8,349 nucleotides of DNA from Rhodanobacteraceae bacterium UBA703. Its GTDB lineage: Bacteria > Pseudomonadota > Gammaproteobacteria > Xanthomonadales > Rhodanobacteraceae. Positions 1 to 7,382 of the stretch are shown in pieces. Made by a program: the position numbers and the translations under genes. Positions within the stretch are counted from its first letter, which is position 1; the number at the start of each line of letters is the position of its first letter. Location of the stretch: the NCBI GenBank assembly GCA_002297645.1, contig DBMH01000127.1, forward strand, positions 1-8,349, written 5' to 3'. Under the pieces are notes generated by a model, which was not told the DNA's origin, did no database searches, and saw only the letters and a list, made by a program, of their open reading frames with translations.

Positions 1-28
1 GCTCGATCAAATTCTCAAGGGTGACATC

Positions 29-793
29 ATGAAACGCGTGATCCTCATTGGCACCATCGTCGTCGTCGTCCTCGCCGTCGCCGCCGACGCCGGCAGCGCG
101 CGTTTCCAGCAGCGCGGCTCCTGGTCCTTCGGCTGGTGGCCGCTGATCGACGTCAAGCACGCGCCGAGCCCGCACGCGCCGATGCTCTGGATGCCGTCGT
201 ACGCGATGCGGTCGAGCGGACGCTTCCTCTGTTCGCAGCCGGCGCCGAGCCTGCACGGCGTCTACGCCACGCACCTGCTGCTGAACTATGCGATCGAGAT
301 GCGCCTCGCCTGCGGACGCAGCGATGCGCTGGCCGGCGGCTCGGAAGAAGGACGCCAGCACTGGCTCGGCCTGTCGCGCGCGATGCTCGACCGCATCGGC
401 GTGGAGCCGCAGCGGCGCCTCGGCCCGCTCGGCGTGATTCCGGCGACGCCGCTGGCGCCGGGCAAGGCGATCGAACAGCACGCCACACCGGTGTATCCGC
501 CCTACTGGGCGCCGCCGCCGCGCATGGAAGAACACCGCACGCAAGTGGCGCTGGCACCGGACGACTATCTCGTCGTCAGCAACGTCACGCTCGCCTTCCC
601 GCAGGACTACACGCTGGAGGTGCGCCGCGACGGCCACGTCGTCCCGCCGCTGGCGACCGACGCCGTGTCCCGCGTCTACGCCTGCGACGGCTGCAGCGCC
701 GCGGGCGCGACGCTTGAAGTCACGCTGCGCAGCGTCAATCTGCAGTCCTTCGATTTCGTCACGTTCCACGCGCCGGCGGTCCCCAGGCGCTAG
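29..793 (+). CDS. Exported protein of unknown function (254 aa)
   Basis: I do not recognise this family. The start at 29 is supported by a strong Shine-Dalgarno run AAGGGTGA at 17-24, with the AAGGG core 7 bases before the ATG. Residues 1-21 form a classic signal peptide: K2 R3, then a hydrophobic stretch of I/V/L/A to about residue 19, with a likely cut after the ADA at 19-21. The mature part is rich in W, P and aromatics (residues 31-60). It has a Pro-rich linker near 138-165 (PVYPPYWAPPPR at 154-165) and a C-terminal stretch (170-248) that looks beta-rich. There are four cysteines (C68, C95, and a CDGC at 219-222), which could form disulfides in the periplasm. The gene ends 47 bases before mfd. 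Stop codons in other frames at 22-24 and 30-32 could end an upstream gene, the latter in an ATGA overlap, but too little upstream sequence is present to choose. Secretion is well supported; function is unknown. Confidence 0.8.
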   Translation: MKRVILIGTIVVVVLAVAADAGSARFQQRGSWSFGWWPLIDVKHAPSPHAPMLWMPSYAMRSSGRFLCSQPAPSLHGVYATHLLLNYAIEMRLACGRSDALAGGSEEGRQHWLGLSRAMLDRIGVEPQRRLGPLGVIPATPLAPGKAIEQHATPVYPPYWAPPPRMEEHRTQVALAPDDYLVVSNVTLAFPQDYTLEVRRDGHVVPPLATDAVSRVYACDGCSAAGATLEVTLRSVNLQSFDFVTFHAPAVPRR

Positions 794-840
794 ACTCGAC
801 CGTTTTCGGCGGTGCCCGCGCCGCCGCACCGACCTCGCAC

Positions 841-3800
841 ATGCCCCACGCCCTGCTGAAACCGCCCCTGCCGCCCTCGCAGAAGCAACGCCGCCACTGG
901 ACGACTCCGCACGGCTCCTCGCGCGCCCTGGCGCTCGCCGAATGCGCGCGCGCGCATGCCGGCATCGTCGTCGCAGTCGCGCCGGACACACACGCCGCGC
1001 ACACGCTCGAAGCCGAACTCGCCGTGTTCGCCGGCGGCGACCTCGAAGTGCTGCAGTTCCCGGATTGGGAAACCCTCCCGTACGACCTGTTCTCGCCGCA
1101 TCCGGACATCGTCTCGCAGCGCATCGCGACCTTGTACCGCCTGCCGTCGCTGAAGCGCGGCGTGCTCGTCGTGCCGGTCGCGACGCTGATGCAACGGCTC
1201 GCGCCGCGCAGCTACGTGACCGGTTCCGGCCTCGCGCTGGAGCTGAAGCAGAAACTCGACATGGCGGGCGAGCAGCGCCGGCTGGAAGCCGCCGGCTACC
1301 GCAACGTGCCGCAGGTGCAGGAGCCCGGCGACTTCGCCGTGCGCGGTGCGTTGCTCGACATCTTCCCGATGGGCAGCCCCGAGCCGTACCGCATCGAGCT
1401 GTTCGACGACGAGATCGAGTCGATCCGCACGTTCGATCCGGAAACGCAGCGTTCCGACCACAAGGTCGATGCGGTGCGCCTGCTGCCCGCGCGCGAGTTC
1501 CCGCTGACCGAGGAGTCGGCCAAGGCGTTCCGCAACACGCTGCGCGAACGCTTCCCGATCGACCCGCGCCGCTGCCCGCTGTACCAGGACATCAAGGAAG
1601 GAGCGACACCGGCCGGCATCGAGTACTACCTGCCGATGTTCTTCACGCGCACCGAGACGCTGTTCGACTACCTCTCGGACGACGCGCTGTTCGTGCTCGG
1701 CGAAGGCGCGCTCGACGCCGCCGAGTCGTTCTGGACGCAGACCGGCCAGCGCTGGGAGCAGCGCGCGCACGACGTCGAACGCCCGGTCCTGCCGCCGGCC
1801 GAACTCTACCTGCCGCCGCAGCAGCTGCGCGAACGCCTCAATGACGTGCTGCGCGTGGACGTCGTGGCCAAGGGGACGAGCGACCACGCCGCCGATCTCG
1901 GCACGCAACCCGCGCCGTCCCTGCCGCTCAACCGCAAGGGCGAGGAAACCGGCGAGGCGCTGCGCCGCTTCGTCTCGGCGTATCCGGGCCGCGTGCTGAT
2001 CGCGGTCGACTCGGCCGGCCGCCGCGAGGCGCTGATCGAGCAGCTCGCCGCGGCGCAGCTGCGACCGCAGACCTACGCCGGCTGGCGCGAGTTCGCCGCC
2101 GACGCGAACCGCTTCGGCATCGCCGTCGCACCGCTCGAAACCGGCTTCGCGCTGACCGAGCCCGCACTGACCGTGCTGACCGAACGCGAACTGCTCGGCG
2201 AACGCGCGCAGCAGACGCGCCGCCGCAAGCGCGCCGCGCGCGATCCGGAAGCGGTCCTGCGCGACCTGTCGGAACTGACGATCGGCGCACCGATCGTGCA
2301 CATCGACCACGGCGTCGGCCGCTACCAGGGCCTGATCAAGCTCGACGTCGGCGGCCGCGCCCAGTACGGCGAGGAGCCGAGCGAATTCCTCTCGATCGAA
2401 TACGCCAAGGGCGACAAGCTCTACGTGCCGGTCGCGCAGCTGCATCTCGTCTCGCGCTATTCCGGCACCGCGCCGGAACTCGCGCCGCTGCATGCGCTGG
2501 GCGGCGACGCCTGGGAGCGCGCGAAGAAGAAGGCCGCTCAGAAGGTGCGCGACGTCGCCGCCGAGCTGCTCGCGATCTATGCGCAGCGCGAAGCGCGCCA
2601 GGGCACCGCGATCGCGGTCGACCGCGAGATGAACGAGCAGTTCGCCGCCGCGTTTCCGTTCGAGGAGACGCCGGACCAGGCCACCGCGATCGACGCCGTG
2701 CTCGCCGATCTCGCCAAGGCGAAGCCGATGGATCGCGTCGTCTGCGGCGACGTCGGCTTCGGCAAGACCGAGGTCGCCTTGCGTGCCGCGTTCGCGACGG
2801 CGACCGGCGGCAAGCAGGTCGCCGTGCTCGCACCGACCACACTGCTCGCACAGCAGCACTACCAGAACTTCCGCGACCGCTACGCCGACTGGCCGATCCG
2901 CGTCGAGGTGCTGTCGCGCTTCAAGTCGCCGAAGGAGATCCGCGCCGCGCTCGACAAGCTCGCCGACGGCCAGATCGACGTGATGATCGGCACGCACAAG
3001 CTCGTGCAGCCCGACGTGAAGTTCAAGGACCTGGGGCTCGTCATCATCGACGAGGAGCAGCGCTTCGGCGTGCGCCAGAAGGAGGCGCTGAAAAAGCTGC
3101 GCGCCGAGGTCGACCTGCTGACGCTGACGGCGACACCGATCCCGCGCACCCTGAACATGGCGATGGCCGGCCTGCGCGACCTCTCGATCATCGCCACGCC
3201 GCCGGCGCACCGTCTCGCCGTGCAGACCTTCATCGGCCCGTACGATCCGGCGCTGATCCGCGAGGCGATGCAGCGCGAACACGCGCGCGGCGGCCAGGTC
3301 TACTTCCTGCACAACGACGTCGACACGATCGAGAAGACCGCGCGCGAGCTGCAGGAACTGATGCCCGACGCGCGCATCCGCTTCGCGCACGGCCAGATGC
3401 CGGACAAGGAACTCGAGCAGATCATGCTCGACTTCTACCGCCAGCGCTTCAACGTGCTGGTCGCCACGACGATCATCGAATCCGGCATCGACGTGCCGAG
3501 CGCGAACACGATCGTCATCAACCGCGCCGACCGCTTCGGTCTCGCCCAGCTGCACCAGTTGCGCGGCCGTGTCGGCCGCTCGCACCACCGCGCCTACGCC
3601 TACCTGATGACGCCGGAAGGCCGCTCGATCACCGCCGACGCGGAGAAGCGTCTCGAGGCGCTGGCCTCGCTCGACGAGCTCGGCGCCGGCTTCACGCTCG
3701 CCACGCACGACCTGGAAATCCGCGGCGCCGGCGAACTGCTCGGCGAGGAACAGAGTGGCCAGATCGAGGAAGTCGGCTTCTCGCTCTACACCGAAATGCT

Positions 3801-4311
3801 CGATCGGGCGGTACGCGCGCTGAAGCAGGGCAAGGTGCCGGATTTCGACCTCACCAGCGAGCACGAGACCGAGATCGAGCTGCACCTGCCGGCGTTGATC
3901 CCCGACGACTACCTGCCCGACGTCAACACGCGCCTGACGCTGTACAAGCGCATCGCCAGCGCGCGCAACGAGGACGAACTGCGCGACCTCCAGGTCGAGA
4001 TGGTCGACCGCTTCGGCCTGCTGCCGGACCCGGTCAAACATCTCTTTGCCGTGACTTCGCTCAAGCTGGCGGCGACGCCGCTCGGCATCCGCAAGCTCGA
4101 AGTCGGCGCCAACGGCGGCCGCGTGATCTTCCGTCCGCAGCCCGCGGTCGAGCCGATGACCGTGATCCGCCTGATCCAGTCGCAGCCGCGCGTGTTCGCG
4201 CTCGACGGCCAGGACAAGCTGAAGTTCAAGATGCCGCTGGAAGGCGCGAGCGAACGCCTGCGCGCGGCGAACGACCTGCTGGCGACGCTCGGCGCACGCA
4301 CGGCGGCGTGA
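841..4311 (+). CDS. mfd: Transcription-repair coupling factor Mfd
   Basis: Mfd is a cytoplasmic ATP-driven DNA translocase. It pushes or removes RNA polymerase stalled at lesions and recruits UvrA for nucleotide excision repair. The 1156 aa length matches the family (about 1150). Domains in order: UvrB-like module without helicase motifs (about 1-320, with FPDWETLPYD at 73-82); degenerate middle domain (about 340-450); RNA polymerase interacting domain (about 479-545, with HIDHGVGRYQG at 487-497); superfamily 2 translocase (about 570-960); and C-terminal TRCF domain (about 1005-1100, with YLPDVNTRLTLYKRI at 1024-1038). ATPase motifs are intact: Walker A GDVGFGKTE at 637-645, Walker B DEEQRFG at 737-743, TATPIPRT at 763-770, and motif VI QLRGRVGRS at 906-914. 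The start at 841 fits family N-termini, although no Shine-Dalgarno sequence precedes it. A hairpin-capable stretch at 807-826 lies in the short leader. Compared with E. coli from memory, the RNA polymerase interacting domain carries a few extra residues near 506-516. Identification is secure. Confidence 0.99.
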   Translation: MPHALLKPPLPPSQKQRRHWTTPHGSSRALALAECARAHAGIVVAVAPDTHAAHTLEAELAVFAGGDLEVLQFPDWETLPYDLFSPHPDIVSQRIATLYRLPSLKRGVLVVPVATLMQRLAPRSYVTGSGLALELKQKLDMAGEQRRLEAAGYRNVPQVQEPGDFAVRGALLDIFPMGSPEPYRIELFDDEIESIRTFDPETQRSDHKVDAVRLLPAREFPLTEESAKAFRNTLRERFPIDPRRCPLYQDIKEGATPAGIEYYLPMFFTRTETLFDYLSDDALFVLGEGALDAAESFWTQTGQRWEQRAHDVERPVLPPAELYLPPQQLRERLNDVLRVDVVAKGTSDHAADLGTQPAPSLPLNRKGEETGEALRRFVSAYPGRVLIAVDSAGRREALIEQLAAAQLRPQTYAGWREFAADANRFGIAVAPLETGFALTEPALTVLTERELLGERAQQTRRRKRAARDPEAVLRDLSELTIGAPIVHIDHGVGRYQGLIKLDVGGRAQYGEEPSEFLSIEYAKGDKLYVPVAQLHLVSRYSGTAPELAPLHALGGDAWERAKKKAAQKVRDVAAELLAIYAQREARQGTAIAVDREMNEQFAAAFPFEETPDQATAIDAVLADLAKAKPMDRVVCGDVGFGKTEVALRAAFATATGGKQVAVLAPTTLLAQQHYQNFRDRYADWPIRVEVLSRFKSPKEIRAALDKLADGQIDVMIGTHKLVQPDVKFKDLGLVIIDEEQRFGVRQKEALKKLRAEVDLLTLTATPIPRTLNMAMAGLRDLSIIATPPAHRLAVQTFIGPYDPALIREAMQREHARGGQVYFLHNDVDTIEKTARELQELMPDARIRFAHGQMPDKELEQIMLDFYRQRFNVLVATTIIESGIDVPSANTIVINRADRFGLAQLHQLRGRVGRSHHRAYAYLMTPEGRSITADAEKRLEALASLDELGAGFTLATHDLEIRGAGELLGEEQSGQIEEVGFSLYTEMLDRAVRALKQGKVPDFDLTSEHETEIELHLPALIPDDYLPDVNTRLTLYKRIASARNEDELRDLQVEMVDRFGLLPDPVKHLFAVTSLKLAATPLGIRKLEVGANGGRVIFRPQPAVEPMTVIRLIQSQPRVFALDGQDKLKFKMPLEGASERLRAANDLLATLGARTAA

Positions 4312-4397
4312 GGCGCCGCAACCGATGACGAGACATTCCGGCGCCGTTTGACGTGGGCTCCACGGCGGCGCGCATCGGGTGCACCGCCGGAGCCTGC

Positions 4398-4958
4398 ATG
4401 AACGTCCGCGCCTTCGCCCTGGCCGTGGCCTGCCCCGCGTCCGCTGCACGCAGGGCGTGCCCCTACGACAACGTGTTGCTGTACACCGCCGGCTCGTGGC
4501 GCGCGAACCCGCTGGACGTCTGCGCGGCGTTCCCGCGCCTGCGCCGCGGAGCGCGGGGATCGGACCAGAGGTGGCTCGTCGAACACGCTCTCGGCGCGCA
4601 GGCCGCGCAACCGAACGTGCGCGGGCGCTGGAACCGCGTCCGGTACAAGGGCGACAGCCTCGCGTCTGCCGCGAACGGCTATTCCGTGCTCACGCATGCC
4701 GGGATGCTCGAGAACCTCGGCGAGGTTCCCCACGTCGTCGTATCCCTGTCCAACGACGGCGTCGGCATCGAACCATACCCGGTGCAGCCGATCACGGCGC
4801 GCCTCCCGCGGCGCGGCAATGCAGCCACCTCGTGCTCGCCCCGGTCCCGCGAGCGCCGGTCCGCGGCCGCCTCCGCGTGCGGATCGCGCGCGACGATCGC
4901 CGTGGAACGCGGCGAGGCAAGGGCATCGGTTCGTCCCCGCTGCGAGATGGCAAGATGA
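4398..4958 (+). CDS. Hypothetical protein, possibly frameshifted or decaying
   Basis: This is an unrecognised ORF of 186 aa. The ATG at 4398 has GGAG at 4389-4392, five bases upstream, which supports it over the in-frame GTG at 4353. A weak signal peptide is possible (residues 1-16, ending in ASA). From 4398 to about 4800 the frame looks coding: third positions are GC in roughly nine of ten codons by hand count, and the peptide is protein-like (YDNVLLYTAGSW, NGYSVLTHAGMLENLGEVPHVVVSLSNDG). After about 4800 the peptide becomes an R/S/A-rich string and third-position GC falls to roughly eight in ten. The frame starting at positions such as 4802 then gives a more natural peptide (HLVLAPVPRAPV, GRLRVRIARDD) and ends with TGA at 4985-4987, sharing its A with the ATG of the next gene. 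A lost base near 4800 would explain both facts. It could instead be an intact, poorly conserved gene, or not a gene at all. Confidence 0.45.
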   Translation: MNVRAFALAVACPASAARRACPYDNVLLYTAGSWRANPLDVCAAFPRLRRGARGSDQRWLVEHALGAQAAQPNVRGRWNRVRYKGDSLASAANGYSVLTHAGMLENLGEVPHVVVSLSNDGVGIEPYPVQPITARLPRRGNAATSCSPRSRERRSAAASACGSRATIAVERGEARASVRPRCEMAR

Positions 4959-4986
4959 GCCGCCAGCCGCCGCTCGGGGAATCGTG

Positions 4987-7119
4987 ATGTCCTGCCTCCG
5001 TCTCGCCGCGTTTTCACTCGGTCTCGCGTTTTCCCTGCCCTCGCAGGCGAAGTCCGCCGACTTCACGCTCGCCCGGCTGCTCGACTATCCGTACCCCAGC
5101 GAGCTCGTCGCCGCGCAGGACGGCGAACACATCGCCTGGGTCGTGAAGCAGCGCGGCGTGCGCAACGTCTGGATCGCCGACGGGCCGGACTTCGAGCCGC
5201 GCCGGCTCACGCATTTCGACGCCGACGACGGCCAGGAAATCACGCAGCTCGTGTTCTCGCCGAAGGGCGACATGCTCGCCTTCGTGCGCGGCGGCGACCA
5301 CGACGCGAACTGGCTGGCCGAGCACGCGCCCGATCCGGCCGCCGGCACGGAAGAACCCAGGGTCGTGCTGTGGGCGACGAGGCTGCCGGACGGCAAACCG
5401 TTCGAGATCGGCGAAGGCGACGCGCCGGCGATCTCGGCACAGGGCCGTCTCGCCTACCTGTCGAAGGGGCAAGCCTGGACCGCGCCGCTCGCACCGAAGA
5501 GCGACAAGGCCGAGGACAAGCCAAAGCGGCTGTTCTTCGATCGCGGCAAGACCAGCGAACTGCACTGGTCGCCGGACGGTCGTCGCCTCGCCTTCGTCTC
5601 CGAGCGCGACGACCATGCCTTCGTCGGCCTCTACAGCGACGACGCGACGCCCCTCCTCTACCTCGCGCCGTCGACCGGCTTCGATCGCATGCCGCGCTGG
5701 TCGCCGGACGGCGAGCGCCTCGCCTTCGTGCGCCGGCCCGGCCGTGGCGGCGAGCCCGAGCCGATCCTGCGGCGGACAGCGCAACCGTGGTCGATCTGGA
5801 CCGCCGATGCGACGAGCGGCGAGGGCCGCGTCGTCTGGCACAGCCCCGAAACGCTCGAAGGCTCGTACCCGGAGACGGCTGGCGAAGCGAACCTCCTCTG
5901 GATGGCCGGCGACCGCCTCGCCTTCCTCGCCGATCTCGACGGCTGGCCGCACCTGTACTCGATCGCGGCCCACGGCGGAACGCCGCTGCTGCTGACGCCG
6001 GGCACGTTCATGGTCGAACACGTCGCGCCGAGCCGCGACCGCCGCCACCTGGTCTACGACGCCAATGCCGGCGGTTCGGCCGGCGATCGCGATCGCCGCC
6101 ACCTGTTCATGGTGCCGGTCGACCGTGCCGCGCCGGTCGCACTGACGCCGGGCGGCGACCTGCAATGGTCGCCGGTCGCCACGGGCGGCAAGCGCATCGC
6201 CTTCATCGACGCCGGCGCGAAGCGGCCGCCGTCGGTCGCGCTCGTCGACGACGGCGCGCGCGGGCTGCGTCGCCTGCAGGACGATCTCGTGCCGAACGAT
6301 TTCCCCGCCGATGCGCTCGTCGTACCGAAGGCGGTCAGCTTCCGTGCCGACGACGGCGTCACCGCCTACGGACAACTGTTCCAGCGCGCGGGCGCGTCGA
6401 AACAACCCGGCGTGATCTTCGTGCACGGCGGCCCGCCGCGGCAGATGCTGCTCGGCTGGCACTACATGGACTACTACGCCAACGCCTACGCGGTGAACCA
6501 GTACCTCGCCAGCCGCGGCGTCACCGTGCTGTCGGTGAACTACCGCCTCGGCATCGGCTACGGGCATGCGTTCCACCACCCGCCGCAGTGGGGACCGACC
6601 GGCGCCGCCGAATACCAGGACGTCGTCGCCGGCGCCCGCTTCCTGCAATCGACGCCCGGCGTGGATGCGCGACGCATCGGCATATGGGGTGGTTCCTACG
6701 GCGGCTATCTCACGGCCCTCGCGCTCGCACGCGACCCGCAGATCTTCAAGGCCGGCGTCGACATGCACGGCGTGCACGACTGGTCGCGCTTCATCGACGA
6801 GGACTTCGGCAAGGCCGAATCGCGCTACGAGAAAGGCGACCGCGAGGAGGCGATGAAGATCGCATTCCGGTCCTCGCCGGTCGCGGACCTGTCGCGCTGG
6901 AAAGCGCCGGTGCTGCTGGTCCACGGCGACGACGACCGCAACGTGCCGTTCCGCGAGACCGTCGATCTCGCGCGACGCCTGCAGCGGCGCGGCGTGGCGT
7001 TCGAGGAACTGGTGCTGCCCGGAGAAATCCACGGCTTCCTGCGCCATGCGTCCTGGCTGAAAGTCGACCAGGCGACCGCGGACTTCCTCGTGAAGCACCT
7101 GCGCGACACGAATCCCTGA
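4987..7119 (+). CDS. Secreted S9-family serine peptidase (prolyl oligopeptidase-like)
   Basis: This is a serine peptidase of the prolyl oligopeptidase / acylaminoacyl peptidase group (710 aa), which hydrolyses short peptides admitted through a beta-propeller. The ATG at 4987 has GGGGA at 4976-4980, six bases upstream, and begins a signal peptide (residues 1-21, likely cut after SQA), so the enzyme should act in the periplasm or outside. The longer in-frame start at 4696 adds a low-complexity stretch and is unlikely. The N-terminal half carries propeller repeats of the PD40 type: FSPKGDMLAF near 90, WSPDGRRLAF near 194 and WSPDGERLAF near 238. The C-terminal alpha/beta hydrolase has the oxyanion-hole HGGPP at 480-484, nucleophile Ser570 in GGSYGGY, Asp650 in HGDDDRNVP and His682 in GEIHGF, so the triad is complete. 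The substrate and exact subfamily (dipeptidyl, oligo or acylaminoacyl peptidase) cannot be told from sequence alone. It is followed by a REP-like hairpin rather than a clear terminator. Confidence 0.95.
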   Translation: MSCLRLAAFSLGLAFSLPSQAKSADFTLARLLDYPYPSELVAAQDGEHIAWVVKQRGVRNVWIADGPDFEPRRLTHFDADDGQEITQLVFSPKGDMLAFVRGGDHDANWLAEHAPDPAAGTEEPRVVLWATRLPDGKPFEIGEGDAPAISAQGRLAYLSKGQAWTAPLAPKSDKAEDKPKRLFFDRGKTSELHWSPDGRRLAFVSERDDHAFVGLYSDDATPLLYLAPSTGFDRMPRWSPDGERLAFVRRPGRGGEPEPILRRTAQPWSIWTADATSGEGRVVWHSPETLEGSYPETAGEANLLWMAGDRLAFLADLDGWPHLYSIAAHGGTPLLLTPGTFMVEHVAPSRDRRHLVYDANAGGSAGDRDRRHLFMVPVDRAAPVALTPGGDLQWSPVATGGKRIAFIDAGAKRPPSVALVDDGARGLRRLQDDLVPNDFPADALVVPKAVSFRADDGVTAYGQLFQRAGASKQPGVIFVHGGPPRQMLLGWHYMDYYANAYAVNQYLASRGVTVLSVNYRLGIGYGHAFHHPPQWGPTGAAEYQDVVAGARFLQSTPGVDARRIGIWGGSYGGYLTALALARDPQIFKAGVDMHGVHDWSRFIDEDFGKAESRYEKGDREEAMKIAFRSSPVADLSRWKAPVLLVHGDDDRNVPFRETVDLARRLQRRGVAFEELVLPGEIHGFLRHASWLKVDQATADFLVKHLRDTNP

Positions 7120-7152
7120 AAGAAGGACGGTTCGGGAAAACCCTTCCTGTCC

Positions 7153-7220
7153 GTCATCCCCGCGAAAGCGGGGATCCACGGCCACCGCTGTCCGCACGAG
7201 ATCGAAAACCGCTGGATTCC
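7153..7220. repeat. REP-like palindrome with a decayed second arm
   Basis: The core is a perfect 8-bp stem, ATCCCCGC (7156-7163), GAAA loop (7164-7167), GCGGGGAT (7168-7175), preceded by GTC. This matches the 'GTCATCCCCGCGAAAGCGGGGATC' type of extragenic palindrome that is common in proteobacterial genomes (from memory). In full copies a partner arm containing CTGGATTCCCGC follows. Here CTGGATTCC is present at 7212-7220, with TGGAT inverted to ATCCA at 7174-7178, but the rest of that arm is degenerate. The element lies 34 bases after the S9 peptidase stop codon and may stabilise or end that transcript, although there is no T-tract. The whole-element boundaries are approximate. Confidence 0.7.
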
Positions 7221-7296
7221 TCCCGACCCGCCCTTCAGCGGTCGGAGAGCGCGCCTCGCGGGAGTGAGCCGAAGCGGTTTCCCGAGCGTCGCCGAA

Positions 7297-7325
7297 CTTG
7301 CGTCCGAAGCCAGCGGCCCCCATAA
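7297..7325 (+). promoter_or_regulatory. Candidate sigma-32 (RpoH) heat-shock promoter for hslO
   Basis: The -35-like CTTGCGT is at 7297-7303 and the -10-like CCCCATAA at 7318-7325, with 14 bases between. The known RpoH consensus is CTTGAAA and CCCCATNT, with 13-17 bases between CTTGAA and CCCCAT; counted that way the gap here is 15. The -10 core CCCCAT and the -35 core CTTG are exact; the rest of the -35 is poor. Transcription would start near 7332, giving a leader of about 50 bases before the hslO ATG at 7383. hslO belongs to the heat-shock regulon in E. coli, so the placement is sensible. A sigma-70 reading (TTGCGT, 17 bases, CATAAA) is also possible but weaker. Confidence 0.5.
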
Positions 7326-7338
7326 AGTCCGGCTTCCA

Positions 7339-7355
7339 GCGGCCTGGCGGGCCGC
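7339..7355 (+). other. Hairpin in the predicted hslO leader
   Basis: A perfect 6-bp GC stem, GCGGCC (7339-7344) and GGCCGC (7350-7355), flanks a 5-base loop TGGCG. It falls just inside the 5' end of the transcript expected from the promoter at 7297-7325 and ends 27 bases before the hslO start codon. In a genome this GC-rich such stems arise often by chance, so a role in translation control or RNA stability is only a possibility. Confidence 0.25.
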
Positions 7356-7382
7356 CGCCCACGGACTCCACGGTTACCAGTC

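Noticed and set aside
714..1844. Forward open frame of 376 codons overlapping the first gene and mfd
   Set aside because: Its R/A/P-rich peptide is the +1 shadow of two well-supported genes.
1864..1980. Possible repeat-derived insertion in Mfd near residues 342-380 (PSLPLNRKGEE resembles translated intergenic repeats)
   Set aside because: The segment from LGTQ to ALRRF lines up without gaps, in length, with the matching E. coli Mfd linker as I recall it, so nothing appears to be inserted.
790..4449. Antisense open frame of 1219 codons covering all of mfd
   Set aside because: It is the complement of a strongly GC3-biased gene, with a composition full of R, V, A, H, Q and D runs and no recognisable domain. 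Long antisense frames are expected at this GC content.
4696..4986. N-terminal extension of the S9 peptidase to a start at 4696
   Set aside because: The added 97 residues are S/R/P-rich and would bury a proper signal peptide. The ATG at 4987 has its own GGGGA ribosome site.
5370..7325. Forward open frame of 651 codons inside the peptidase gene
   Set aside because: It is an arginine-rich out-of-frame reading of the S9 peptidase gene, with no motifs.
5014..7371. Antisense open frame of 785 codons covering the S9 peptidase gene
   Set aside because: It has the same shadow composition, and it runs through the REP-like palindrome, whose translation gives the familiar artefact peptide DPRFRGDDG. 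The sense strand has an intact catalytic triad.
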